Source of the DNA: Lytechinus variegatus
Taxonomy: Eukaryota > Echinodermata > Echinoidea > Temnopleuroida > Toxopneustidae
Assembly: GCF_018143015.1 (NCBI RefSeq)
Contig: NC_054749.1
Span: forward strand, 35,773,000 to 35,836,999
Length of the DNA: 64,000 nucleotides
Reading direction: 5' to 3'
Part shown: piece after piece, positions 11,909 to 23,652 of the stretch
How the letters are laid out: each line of letters begins with the position of its first letter
Position numbering within the stretch: the stretch's first letter is position 1
Program-made: the position numbers and the translations under genes
The notes under the pieces: generated by a model
What the model was told of the DNA's origin: nothing
The model's database searches: none
Seen by the model: only the letters and a program-made list of their open reading frames with translations

Positions 11909-12009
11909 AGTTGCATTGCATTTTGTTCTTGCAAAGATCTTGTTAGTTAACACTGGATACACAAGCAACAAAGCTCACCACAATATGGTATGTAGTAAAT
12001 AAGATACAG

Positions 12010-12392
12010 GGCCAGTATTCAATTGAAAGTATGGTTTGAGAAAGTATTTTACTCAGCAAAATGCTTATACTCGTATTCAAATGACATCTAAGTTATTTAC
12101 TTTATCAAGCCAAATTGAAGCAAAATAATAACCATTGTGACATCATAAAGTTGGAGCCAAATAACATGCAATGTACATATCCATCTATGTGCAGAATGTA
12201 TGACTGTGTGTATCATGTTTGTAAACTGCACGCAAGCCTCACAAAGTCTGATAGGCAGCTGACTTAGAATTAAGCAAAATACTTGCCCAAAAAATGATAT
12301 TGAATACCAAAGATGGTTAAGTATATTACTTATGCAAAATACTGAGTAAAATGCTTAATATTCTGGCTGGAGTATTGATTTGAATACTGGCC
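12010..12392. mobile_element. MITE with GGCCAGTATTCAA ends
   Basis: The left end GGCCAGTATTCAATTGAA is mirrored by the right end, inverted GGCCAGTATTCAAATCAA. Inner sequence 'ttactcag...aaaatgctta' pairs as well. It is 383 bp with no coding capacity. Confidence 0.75.
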
Positions 12393-13164
12393 AGGTACAA
12401 TTTATCAAACATGTAACAAAGACGGCCAGTTTTTTTCTTTACATGACTGCAAAAAGCTGTTGACCTGTCCAGTTCTGACAAGGCAGAACATGTTATGAGT
12501 TTATCTGTGAACTTAGGCAAAAATGGCTTAAGAGTTAACATGCTAAACCACAATCAACCTACCACAATAATACAAATGAAAAAAAGAATCACTAAAAAAC
12601 ATCTTTCTTTGAATAAAAAAAAATAAATTGAAAAAACTGGGAGAGGGAAATAAGGCAAAAGTACAAACAAATCAAAACAATTTTTAAAACCCACAAGCAA
12701 ATGAAATTAAAGTTGACCAATCGACACCTAAATTGGCAAAAGAAAGATTTAAATCAAACATCCATGCATTACAAACTAAAAGCTTCAAAGGGAATTTAAT
12801 TTGCATTGTGCAAGCGATTTTGTGTCAAGAAATGAAAAAATCAATCATCTTGCACTTTTAATACAAAATCTGCATTGTGACATCGATAAACAAACTTGGC
12901 ACTGTCTTGGCTTTCAAATGATTTCCCCTACACCATTCTGGAAAAAACATGTTTTCAGAGGACTGCCATCTTAAAACATTTTTTTTTTACTCATGATAAA
13001 CAGATGCCACTAGAATGGAACCATGTTTTGAGCTGATTTTTTTTTCAGCATATATCGCCTTCATACAACCTTAGATACAGATTTCTAAATGTGCAAATTT
13101 GTATTGGAAATGGATACTACCGTCACTGCCCAATACAATATCATTACCTTCTTGAATGTATTAC

Positions 13165-13288
13165 GGCCCTGGGTCAAAAAGCTTGTAATCAATTACAAAA
13201 CACACATCTTGTTGTAAGTTACTGAAATCTTGCAATTTCATTGGTTAATAGGAAACTTTTTTAAATCACATTTTATGAACCAGGACCC
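13165..13288. mobile_element. Short MITE-like inverted repeat
   Basis: Its ends GGCCCTGGGTCAAAAAG and, inverted, GGGGGTCCTGGTTCATAAA are imperfect inverted repeats around a 124-bp segment. Probably a decayed MITE. Confidence 0.5.
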
Positions 13289-13998
13289 CCTTAAAGATAA
13301 TCCTTCATCTAAAGAATAAATTAAGGGAACTACAAGTAATATCCAGTATTACAAATTCAAAGTGAACACATTTGCTTTCTCCTCCATCAATAGCAAGCCT
13401 ATCATATATATATATATATTGCATTTTTACAACCTCCTATAAAAAATATATATATTCTTTCATAAGAATTTTGTATATATATCTCTCTGTGAGATTATAT
13501 TCATATTCAGTGCATGACATTATGATCCAACTCATAAAAAGGCTTGGTTCAACCTGAGAAGGATTCAGAAGTGAAGCATGTACACGCACTTCAAAGGGAT
13601 AAGTTCATTAATATATCGTCAGTGGGACAATAAAACATTGTACCTGAAATTTCTTTTTTTTTATGGGGGGTTAAACTTTTCAGGAGAGCTAAAAGACAAG
13701 GCAAACATAACACAATTAACAGAGTTATGAGATAGCATTTTGACAGAGTAAAAAATAAGTCTTGAGCTCCCATCAAAGAGATCACGAGAAATTGGATGAC
13801 AATGTCTTATCATCCCACCAACAATATCAAAGTTATACACACACAATATACTGTACATTCTTCGAATCATCACATTACTTGGAGAGGCAGAAAGACATTA
13901 ATGCAATATAATTTGTACAGATGTCCTAATGACTTTCTGCCTCTAAGGTACTAAGAGATGGACATATTGCTATGGATGGGGTTGTATCAAGGTGTGGG

Positions 13999-16900
13999 TT
14001 ACGTTTCTCCATCAAGAACTGGCATGAGTCTTGTAAGGCATAGGCTGTCCCAGTCAAATGGCTTGAAATCTACAGAATAATTGGAACAAAAGTATGATTG
14101 TGAAATTAATGGATGATAACTCACTGATTGAATCACATGCAATGTGCTTATTCTAAAGAATTAAAGCCCAATTTATAATGCCAAATGTACGAAGTTGATG
14201 CTGTGAAGTATTTGTAAGATTAAAACATTTGTTAACTATTACGATTTGAATTTAAAAAATAAACAAATATACGATCAGAAAAATCAAGAGATCCTTTAAG
14301 ATGTCTGTACTAAAAAATAGTCTTTTAATATTTTGATTGATGTATGCATTACTGAAAATGAAACAAGAGCAACACAAAACACAGAAGAACTTTGGACAAT
14401 TTGATACTCACATCTAAGAGATGGATTTTCTTCTTTATCTACAAATTCCTCTACACACGTTCCTGAAATAAATCATTAAAGATTATATGTTGTCAAGCAA
14501 ACACGACACTTCAAAAGCAGTCAAAACTATGACAAAGTTTAAATAAACATTAACATGCAAACACTCGCTATCAGCATCGTAGCATCATAAATAAAAAATA
14601 CTCATAAAGTGTGCTTAATACTTCCTGTTAATATCATAAATGTATTATCACCCAAGCACTAATCCTAACCTCATTGTACAATCATCATGAAATAAAGACA
14701 TTAGATTCTATTCCGATAGTATGTTCATCCATATGCACAAAATTTGATTATTAAAATGTACACAAATTATATATTAATAAATACACAAAAAAAAGAATAT
14801 GTCAAGACATGTATATGAATTAAATTACCAGCCAAAAATGATAAATACATAAAATACATGATATTAAGTAAATAAACAAATAAAAAAAATGAATTGATAC
14901 AGAATGCGTGAAAAAAAATCAACCGAAGGTCCCTCACTGAATTCATACTTCATATATATGTATTGAGGATGATGAAGCTTCTTCTCAGCCCTCTCCCCTT
15001 GAAAGATGTGAGTTGGTATTAATGTAGATGGGAGTAATAAAGATGATTGATCATGATTACGCTGCTACTCCTAATACTGAATATGATGATATAATGTAGG
15101 CTATATTTTAACTTCTTCCATTTGTTGAGGAGCTCTAACTAGTGGGAGAACTTTATGAAAATTACAGTAGTCATCTATAGGCATGACAGTAGTCAGCATA
15201 CTACAAATGTTTACCAACCTGAAATGTGATTGAAAAGACGACTTCAGCTAATGATAATGTTGATGATGGGGATGATGGAAAATGAGATTTTGACAAAAGT
15301 GCAAATATACTAAGTGAGAATATAAAGTACAAATCAATTAACAATAAAGGTAGACACACTACTGACCTTTTCTTCCCTGTCTACAGTCATTGAGTTCTTT
15401 TTGTGTTCTTTCCCATTCTGCAAAAGATAAAAGGGAAGATCAAGATTTAATACACAAATACCGGTAGTAGACATTACATGTACATGCTCTCATTTATCTG
15501 CTAAATCAGTCTGCTAGAACAAAATCATAGCACCAGAACGTACTTGTACATGTTCTCAAATGTTATTCTAAATTCTCCTTCATGATATGTAGCTGCCAAC
15601 CTTGTGTTTCAGAGAAAAATTGGTCAGAAATCATAGAGTTCTAAAATATGATGATCCACTGGAAGTACATGCAGATGAATAAGAGACATTGAATAGGAGT
15701 GGTTTTACACTGTGAAATCAATTCATCAATAGGCTTCCCCATAACAATGAGGAAAATTTGTGAGCAAAATACAGGTTCTCAGATTTAAGACCTTGTTTTT
15801 TTTTACAGGCTCTTCTCTTAGAAAGGAGACAAAGCAATTGCATTTACGTAGTAAAACGCAACCATAGGTGATAATGTATTCAACTCAATAAACAAACACC
15901 ACTTGAGTATATTGATATAAAGTTCAAGGATATAGTACTTCATAATGACAATAAAGATATATATATATCTATCATAGATCAAAAAATGTTGTAAACATTG
16001 TACATTATCTCTGACTGATACAGGTTTAAATAATTTATCTCATACTAGTAAATGTGTATAAAGTCTTCATGTTTGCTACATGTAAGCATGGACAGACTTA
16101 CATGTACTCCAAGTAAATACTATGGCCTGTATTCTGAAGTCAGGTCTAACTTAGACCATGGTCTAACTCTGTGCTAAAATCATGGGAAGCCAAAAGTGTC
16201 AAAATTTTTATTAAGTTGTACATTTCTTAGGTTTACTGTGCTCTTTCCTGATTCATCGATGGTGAAGACAGTCATCTATTTATACTTCCTAGACAATTAT
16301 GAATGATTTGAGAGCCAAATGAGCTGAAATATGGTATCTCTGATGTTAGTGATTTATGTAACAATTGGATATCCATACTTAAACCACAACTTTAAACCTG
16401 AGTTCAAGTTAAACCCGACTTCAGAATACAGGCCTACATGGTACTGCATGAAGGAGCATCATCAGGGGGTTTTCTATTAAAAAAAATAAAACTATTCTAT
16501 TGGGGATAACAATTAATTCCTTTCCAAATTTTTATTCAAGTGGAAATTTTTTGCATAGATTGCATACAAAAAAATAAAATTACTTTTATTACTACTACAC
16601 ATAATTTTGTAATTTGTCACAAAGCAATCAAATATTGGTGTATTGTCATTTCAAATCTCTCTCTATATAACGAGTACCAACCTGCATTTAACATCTTGAC
16701 TAGTTCATAGTGGTCTCGTCCAAAGTGGTCGACAGAAAGCCCTGGTTCTAGATGTGAGTGTTTTGAGTGATGATCTTTTTTTCTGCCAGATATAACAGCA
16801 CTACTAAAGGAAGGTCTAGGTGAAGTCTGTGGGCTAAGAATCAAACAAAATTCAATCATTTAGATGTTACTAAAGGAAGGTCTAGGTGAAGTCTGTGGGC

Positions 16901-19900
16901 TAAGAATCAAACAAAATTCAATCATTTAGATGTTACTAAAGGAAGGTCTAGGTGAAGTCTGTGGGCTAAGAATCAAACAAAATTCAATCATTTAGATGTT
17001 ACTAAAGGAAGGTCTAGGTGAAGTCTGTGGGCTAAGAATCAAACAAAATTCAATCATTTAGATGTGATCACCAAAAGAGCAATTAAATTGTGAATAAAAA
17101 TAAAAAGGTGGGTCAATTAAGAAAATGCTAGTTTTGGTAACGATATCAAAATGAGTTCGTACAGAATCCAATGAAATGACCACCAAAGTGTCTGTATAAA
17201 TAAAACGCATGTGCCAAAGGATTCTGGAAGAAATTGTGTAATTGCTGAGAAATCAGCAAATAAGCACAGGATTCGGGTAGAGCGTCGGGCCCGACGCTCT
17301 AAGCAATAATTATACATCGTCCCATGTGCGCTTATCTGTGTTGGGGATCTTCGGTGTGAACATTGTTCAGCGTAGATTTCAAGATTTCACAAAGTTCAGT
17401 TAATGTAACTGTACCAGATCTAGATCCTAGATGATATACTGACAATTAAGCCTTGTTTTACAGACTTTCTCATGAAATCAGAGTTTACTGCAACTACTGG
17501 AATTTCTCTTTAAGATCCAATGTAACTAACATTAGCTGGCCTGCATGTTGCAATTTAACTTGAGTGAAACGTAGCAAGAGCACAGCTCTAATTAACCAGA
17601 GTCAGGAAGAAGCTGTGCGGAGCCTACCCAGAAGCTGGTTAGCTCAGGTCTAGAGTCATCTGCATTTTTTAGCAAGGATGATCAAAGTTTTTGGTCCAGA
17701 TTGGTTACACAATAGTTCCCACTTTAATAAAGAAGGGAGATAAAACAAATCAGTGTTTCCTTTGAAGGCATACTTGGGAAATATCAATCCTTGGTTGGAC
17801 TGGAAATATAAATATTTTTCCCTCCGGGCGAATTGGGAAAAATAGTAATTGCCATACCAACCTCTAATAAATATTTCCCACTATGCTTTCTCAAAGACTG
17901 ATATATTTGTATACTATTTAAGATAGTATAAAATACAAAAGAACAAGTGGGGATATGACATCATCAGCCCACCTAATGAATATTCATATAAAGACATGCC
18001 TAGAACTGTTTAACCAATATAATGCAATTTTTTTTAATTCAATAACTTTGTTACTGTATTTGTTATCCAATTTTCATCAAATTTTCAGCATTTTGCTTTG
18101 TGAATTTTACTCTAAAATTTATCCAGCCTCGACCACCCCTTAAAGCTTGTGTATAGTTTTGGTAAATCCACCAAAATGCACCTATCACTATTCCAATTCA
18201 TTGCTAGCTAATATGAATGGATATGCCCTATAACAGTTATGATGTGGAGGATATGAAATGAAAATGTGTTTTAAAGGATAAATTTTTGCGATTTTACATG
18301 GAAATTTAACTTGATCGGGTCACCCGATCAAATTAAAATATCTGTGTGTTTTTGTCTTTCAATTAAATCCTATTCCAAATCATGGAATGGGCTGAAACTT
18401 TCAAGATATGTTCTTTGTCTGTAACTTTTGGATATCTAATCACTAAATTTATAAGATAAGTGCTTGAATGCCCATTTTTAATTTAAAACAAGCATCGCCG
18501 AGAGAGGGCGCTATATATCCAAGATTTGAATATTTGAAATTTTCTCAGAGAAGTGCAGTTGGAAAAATATCTAACGGTCTCTACGCTTCAGTTAGACTGT
18601 CATATTAGATGATATTCGATTATCAATCACATTATTGACCCTTTACCAAAGCTATACACATGCTTTAATCATTTCCTATAAAGGACAAGTCCTCCCCAAC
18701 AAAAAGTTGGATTGAATAAAAAGAGAAAAATCAAACAAGCATAACACTGAAAATTTCATCAAAATTGGTTGGAAAGCAAGAAAGTCATGACATATTTAAA
18801 TTTCGCTTAATTTCAGAAAACAGTTATATTTACTTACATCCTGGTCAGTATGCAAATAAGGAGACTGATGACGACATCCATTCACTATTTCTTTTGTATT
18901 TCATTTACATAAAATATGAATTATTCTATTTTTTTCCTCATGGCCATGTGAAACAAACGTTCATTCCTCCCTGAACATGTGGAATTACCATTATTTTAAC
19001 ATTCTGCTGTACGAACAAGAGGGTCCTTTGTCAAATCAGTAAAAATTGAATTAGTGTACAATTCAAACAATAAAAAACAAAAGAAACAGTAAGTGAGGGA
19101 CATCACCGGTTCTCTCATTTGCATAATCACTGAGTTGTGCATGTAACTGTTTTGTGAAAAATAAGCTAAACTTTGAAATGTCATAAAGATAACTTAAATA
19201 TTATACATCCAATTTTGATGAAATTTTCAGTGTTATGCTACTTTGACTTTTCCTTGTTAATTCAAATCAACATTCTTCTGGGGTGAACTTGACCTTTAAG
19301 GATATAACAATCACTCTGTATCTTCTACCAGCAGAATATTCTAGTGGGAATACAACAATAATGGACCACATCCTCTGCATCCCACTGCAGCTGGCCTTGC
19401 AAACTTAGCGCCTGTTTCAAACAGGTGGTCCACAACCAACAGCATGGCCATATACACAGCTTGAGAAACAATTACCGGTATTACACCATACTATACGAGA
19501 GCTTAATTGGTAGTCTGCAGGTACAGACCCTTGGTTTTTACAATTCACATACTAGTAGTGCATAAGTCAGAGTCTGAATCAGTGAGACTACATTCACTAT
19601 GTAATGTTACACAGACAGAGTCTTTGGACACTAGTTTTCACTCTAGACCTCAAATTGGTTGAAGTGTCAAATATGAGTCTGTGTCAGCAGAATACATTGT
19701 ACTTTTGGGCTGACAATCATTTTCCAAACTGTACATGTACAAGATGAGAAACTCCTTACACACACATATTTTCTTTCAAGTTGGATCCACATCGTTTACT
19801 TCTCAGACTGTTTAAAGGGGATGTTCATCCTGATAAAAAGTATATTGTAAAAACCACCGGAAAAAATATATTGAAGATTTGAGGAAAATCCATCTGAGAT

Positions 19901-21407
19901 TTCAATTTTTTAGAATACCATTGTTTTCACTTTTGAAAAAAAACAAGGGTTTTCAAGGATGTCAAGGATTTTCTATGAATAAGACCAAATATACATTGTA
20001 CCGAAAAAACAACAACTAAATTAGACCAAAAGGGTAAGAAAACCTGGGTGTCAAACGAAAACGTTCATTATACTATGTGGAGTGTTGTGGCCCAGTGGAT
20101 TAGTCTTCGGACTCTGAAACAGAGGGTCATGAGTTCGAATCCCAGCCATGGCGTAATTTCCTTCGGCAAGAAACTTATCCACACTGTGCTGCACTCGACC
20201 CAGGTGAGGTAAATGGGTACCTGGTAGGAATTTATTCCTTGAAATGCCACCGCGCTGTATAAGGCTGCGGGGCTAAAGCCAGGGTAATAGTATCCAATTA
20301 AGCGCATAGGGACGCATTTGCAGGATATGCGCTATATAAGCATGTCGGTTATTATTATTATAGTGGTTGGTAGACAAAATGATCCATGTAGACCATCTGG
20401 TCATTGAATGAATTGATAGGTAGCCTAACTGGATATTATTGGACAAAAGAATGGCAATATAGCAAAAATTGCTCAGGTGTGGACCTACAAGAAACTGTTG
20501 AAATAGCATCTACCATGAGCTCACACAAAATTTGTTGAATTACATGGTACGGTACATTAATTACATGATGGTAACAGTATCCATCTGGTGGGTTAAAGAG
20601 AAATGCCAGTAGTTGCAGTAAACACTGATTTCATGAGAAAGTCTGTAAAACCAGGCTTAATTGTCAGTATATCATCGAGGATCTAGATCTGGTGCAGTTA
20701 CAGAAACTAAACTTTGTGAAATCGTGAAATCTACGCTGAAAATGTTCACAATGAAGATCGCCAACACAGATAGGCACACGTGGGACAGTGTATTATTATT
20801 GCTGGAATAAAGACCCAACGGAAGTGACCGAATCCGCGCTTATTTTGCTGATTTCTCAGCAATTACACAATTTCTTCCAGAATCCTTTGGCACATATTTT
20901 TTATTCATACAAACAGACACTTGGGTGGTCATTATATTAGATTCTGTAAAAAGTCATTTTGAGATCGTTACCAAAACTGGAATTTATCTTTAAAGACACA
21001 GGCAACTACATTGCAAAGGTACTGGTAGTCTGGAACAGGAAGTCTCATAAAGCAAGCAAGAAATGAATAGACAGATATGACACATGGGGGGTGTTGTTTG
21101 CTTGTGACTTCACAAAATTTAAACTAAAGAAATCCACACACTTTAACTCTTTTTGTCAAACCTTCATATGTTTCTTCTTCTTTTTTAAACAATTGCTGAG
21201 AGCATGTACATAATTTTCAAAAAATAAAAGGAGCATAAAATTGATGTCAAATTTCAGTGTGGCAATTACACGTAGATAGAAATGCTTAATTGAAACGGCA
21301 CATGTAACCAAAACCAAAATTGCAATTTGTAAAAACACAGATAATTACTTTTTTATTCAATTTACTACATGTACCATAAAAAATTTAAAATTCACTTACT
21401 TAATCAT
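13999..21407 (-). CDS. MCRIP/FAM195 family protein (five exons)
   Basis: Exons on the minus strand are 21400-21448 (coding from the ATG at 21407), 16682-16833, 15367-15417, 14412-14462 and 13999-14069. All introns are GT/AG and the phases join without a stop, giving 110 residues. The second half has the family pattern: an 'AEWERTQKEL' helix, then 'VEEFVDKEENPSLRYFKPFDWDSL', which parallels VEEYVEK..NPSL..FKPIDL in human MCRIP1 as I remember it. MCRIP proteins are small adaptors that bind the co-repressor CtBP and mRNA-decay or stress-granule factors. The vertebrate CtBP motif PIDLS reads PFDWD here, so CtBP binding may be lost. The N-terminal half is Ser-rich and basic ('QTSPRPSFSSAVISGRKK'). 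Exon 1 is open upstream of the chosen ATG (13 residues, LQQPVDEGESGRS), so an earlier start in an unseen exon is possible. A donor at 22437/22438 could mark a noncoding first exon. The family call is from memory of the motif, not a search. Confidence 0.7.
16134..16434. mobile_element. MITE with GGCCTGTATTCTGAAGTC ends
   Basis: Both ends read inward as GGCCTGTATTCTGAAGTC, nearly perfect inverted repeats, and continue imperfectly into (T)TAACTT. It is 301 bp, noncoding, and lies in the intron between the second and third exons of the MCRIP-like gene. Confidence 0.85.
16803..17065. repeat. 66-bp tandem repeat, four copies, carrying a splice acceptor
   Basis: A 66-bp unit starting 'ctaaaggaaggtctaggtga' recurs at offsets 16805, 16871, 16937 and 17003, with copies essentially identical. 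The unit at the exon edge contains the acceptor (ttgattcttag) and first codons of the second coding exon of the MCRIP-like gene; the other three lie upstream in the intron. Near-identity points to recent duplication. Confidence 0.95.
17117..17513 (-). mobile_element. TTAA-bounded MITE, family B, copy 1
   Basis: This is a 397-bp element with TTAA at both ends and short inverted termini (TTAA, AGA/GAA, then a CCAGT or CTAGT core). It matches 20593-20993 in the opposite orientation over nearly its whole length. It contains a perfect 24-bp GC-rich palindrome at 17278-17301 that the other copy lacks. It lies in an intron of the MCRIP-like gene. Confidence 0.85.
17514..17939. other. Intron sequence, no feature seen
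   Basis: This part of the long intron (16834-21399) shows no repeat that I can delimit. Confidence 0.4.
17940..18139. mobile_element. Decayed half copy of foldback MITE family A
   Basis: It contains 'atgacatcatcagcc', 'aataactttgttact' and 'ccaattttcatcaaattttc', in the order of the right arm of family A elements. A left arm is not evident. The family B-like element at 18140 abuts it. Confidence 0.55.
18140..18668. mobile_element. TTAA-bounded MITE, family C
   Basis: The left end TTAAAGCTTGTGTATAG and the inverted right end TTAAAGCATGTGTATAG match closely, with further pairing into 'tttggtaaa'. The element is 529 bp and noncoding. A small GATCGGGTCACCCGATC palindrome lies at about 18315. 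Confidence 0.8.
18678..19299. mobile_element. TTAA-bounded foldback MITE, family A, copy 2
   Basis: The left end is ATAAAGGACAAGTCCTCCCC, with the first base of TTAA mutated. The right end is GGGTGAACTTGACCTTTAA. The inner arms pair as in the copy at 9676. Confidence 0.85.
19815..19935. mobile_element. Partial MITE, family D
   Basis: 'aaaggggatgttcatcctga' followed by 'tattgtaaaaa', 'ggaaaaaatatattga' and 'tttgaggaaaatccatc' matches the left arm of the complete element at 23788-24292. The right arm is missing. Confidence 0.6.
20083..20363 (+). mobile_element. tRNA-derived SINE with ATT tail
   Basis: The tRNA-like head has an A box near 'tggcccagtggattagtc' and a B box GAGTTCGAATCCC. The body includes 'gctgcactcgacccaggtga' and 'aatgggtacctgg', and it ends in ATT repeats. 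Related copies lie at 25542-25824 (plus) and 34008-34166 (minus). It is in the first coding intron of the MCRIP-like gene. Confidence 0.9.
20593..20993 (+). mobile_element. TTAA-bounded MITE, family B, copy 2
   Basis: This 401-bp element starts TTAAAGAGAAATGCCAGT and ends ACTGGAATTTATCTTTAA. It is the inverted counterpart of 17117-17513 and shares 'ctgatttctcagcaattac' and 'aatcctttggcaca'. Both copies lie in the same intron 3.1 kb apart, so the pre-mRNA could fold back on itself. Confidence 0.87.
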
Positions 21408-21843
21408 GCTACGGCCACTTTCTCCTTCATCTACTGGCTGCTGTAATCCTGTAAATGGTTCAATGATTAAAATAATTAAATATGTATAATGTATGCAACT
21501 TAATAAACATGATTTACATGTACACTGTAATGAGTTGGTGAAATGCTGTGTACTTTGCAAGCTGGAAAGAAAATTTATCAGGCATTCTGAAACTTAATTT
21601 TTTGGTCTAGTATGAGAATGACTGCATATTTTTCTTGCCATTTTTAATGAGTGTGAAACAAAATAAAGTCTGCTTACCTGAAATAAATTGAATTGAATAT
21701 ATACTAATTATTAATATAAATTAATTAAAATTGGATCTAGGCCTAATTAATATTCAAATTAGACTCTACGCACAAATTCTTTAGATCTATTAAAAAAGCG
21801 AAAATTTATAAGTCAGTCTGAGTTTCTTCAATATTCTAGATCT

Positions 21844-22360
21844 ATGAATGTTCACTTATTAAACAAAGAATACAATGTCAGGATTCTGTGTTTATCCCTT
21901 TTATTTGGGGTGCTGATGCAACCCCATTCTACCAATGTACCATGTCTACCCCATTTTGAAGAGTACCCTCTGCCTACACGGACGAGTCCTGGGCTCCGAC
22001 CCGCTTCGCGGGCCAGAGGCGGAGCTCCCTGACACTGGCCTGGGTTACAATCCAGCATGCTTACACTCAAGTTACAGTTAAGGTACATGTAGGAAGTTTT
22101 GGTCTTGCATTTCGTATTAAGCATGGCCTGGTCGATGCCACTCATTCAGTGAACAAGGTTATGGTCGATGCCAAGGATGGACCAGTTGGACCGAGCTGAG
22201 AACAGACAAAGGAGTGCAACTTCAACAAAATAGAGACTCTAACATGTCTAAGTCTAACTTTAGCAATACGATACACACACCTCAAAATCTGAAAATACCA
22301 ACCCACAGGACTTTACTCAAGCCAAGTTATATCATAACCTTGTTCATTGAATGAGTGACT
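21844..22360. other. Intergenic or 5' intron DNA with short inverted and direct duplications
   Basis: 'tcctgggctc...cccgc..cgcggg' at 21986-22020 recurs at about 22711-22745. 'actcattcagtgaacaaggt' at 22140 recurs inverted as 'accttgttcattgaatgagt' at about 22337-22356. No gene can be supported here. Confidence 0.45.
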
Positions 22361-22379
22361 CAACCTACCCTTGTACCAT

Positions 22380-22745
22380 TTCACTCTCGTTTGCCCAGCC
22401 CAGGATCTTACGTGCAATTTGGCATAGGCCTACTCACCAGACAACAAAAAGTTCTCTCCTTCTACCCCCGTTTCGATCGGCCATTTTGTTACAATTCATA
22501 ACAAAAATGGCCGATCGAGACGGGGGTAGGAGAGAACTTTTCGTTTTTTGAGGTTCCAGTCTGTGCCCAGATGTCAGAAAAACTGCCACTCGTTAGACCT
22601 TCATCCATATAATCGTGGTAAGTGCTTGATTTCTGTTTTAACTATTTATTCGGAGAATTATTTTGACCATACTTCACGCTTGTCAGGTGAGTAGTCCTTT
22701 ACACGTAAGATCCTGGGCTCTTGCCCGCATAGCGGGCGGGAGTTC
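22380..22745. repeat. Inverted duplication centred at about 22495
   Basis: The arms at 22446-22492 and 22499-22541 pair almost perfectly (core ATGGCCGATCGA, then CGGGGGTAG and GAGAGAACTTTT). Farther out the same two sequences continue on each side as GTGAGTAG, then ACGTAAGATCCTGGGCT, reached at 22437-22398 reading left and 22686-22727 reading right. The right side has ~140 bp extra between the arm and GTGAGTAG. Each side therefore carries a splice-donor-like CTG/GTGAGT or CAG/GTGAGT. Confidence 0.8.
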
Positions 22746-22803
22746 CCTGGGTTAGTTTGCCCAAAGAAGTGCACAATAATCTAGGCCTACTTCTATCTCT
22801 CTT

Positions 22804-22872
22804 AACGGAATATGTCAATTTTGTGGAGGAAAAAGAGACTCTTTTTCCTCCACAAAATTGACGTATTCCGTT
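22804..22872. repeat. Hairpin with ~33-bp arms
   Basis: 'aacggaatatgtcaatttt' through 'ggaaaaagag' is followed after about 2 bases by its near-exact inverse ending 'acgtattccgtt'. Only one or two mismatches separate the arms. Confidence 0.9.
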
Positions 22873-22979
22873 CTGAAATTGTTCAAACCTCCTAAGCCAG
22901 ATTGACAGTGTAGGCCCTATATGGAACTAATCTGTTTTCCTTGGACCCTAGGAATCTCTAAATAGTGGAGGGATCAGCT

Positions 22980-23130
22980 AAGAGAGAGAGAGAGGTAGTC
23001 AAGAGCGGCGCCGCGGCCGCGACGGAGCCCGAGCTCCAATCCAAAACCGAAAGGATGAACATCCCTGAACTTTAGGGCGCTACTACATCCACCGTCCGCT
23101 TCAGTTTCTACTCGCGACGCCGGGTAGATC
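22980..23130. promoter_or_regulatory. GC/CpG-rich patch, possible promoter area
   Basis: About 150 bp with many CpGs (gagcggcgccgcggccgcga, ctcgcgacgccgg) in otherwise AT-rich DNA. It lies upstream of the minus-strand MCRIP-like gene and beside the inverted duplication at 22.4-22.7 kb. A promoter is inferred only from composition and position. Confidence 0.35.
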
Positions 23131-23652
23131 GCGCAACTAGTAGTAGTAGGATGAGTGACGCAATTTAGAAAGAGTACATGCGATGATTATCTCCCAAAGA
23201 CAAACTAATATTACTTTGAGCTGTTAATAATCTACTGAACTTACCCCTCCTCTTCTGAATATTGAACTTGCTTGGACCTTGAGTCAATTTATACATGTTT
23301 TCATGTAAAGAATGTTCGGGTCATGCGACGTCGCATATCAAAACAAATGTCTCGTAATAATCGATCGCAGCGCAGCATGAAAGTTGAATAATACGGTAAC
23401 TGCTATTCTTATCCCAGAATTTTTTATATAATTATCATTATTTATTTTTATTAAATCTTATTTCTAATATAGTTCAGTTGAATTATTGAATTATAATCTC
23501 TCATGAATTAATTTTATTACTGTATGAAAATATTGAATTTGCTAAAATAGTCGAAATTCAAATAAAATTCATTGCAATAATAATACTACAGACTGAATAC
23601 ATTATAAGGTTGATTCTATATAATATCTAAATACGCCAAGGAAGTCTCGAAA

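Noticed and set aside
22351..22551. Plus-strand coding exon starting ATGGCCGATCGAGAC
   Set aside because: The frame stops after about 14 codons, and the mirrored copy on the minus strand does not join in frame to the MCRIP-like gene. It was kept only as a possible noncoding first exon.
22600..22640. Minus-strand start 'MDEGLTSGSFSDIWAQTG' as first exon of the MCRIP-like gene
   Set aside because: The phase would fit, but no GT donor follows at the required position.
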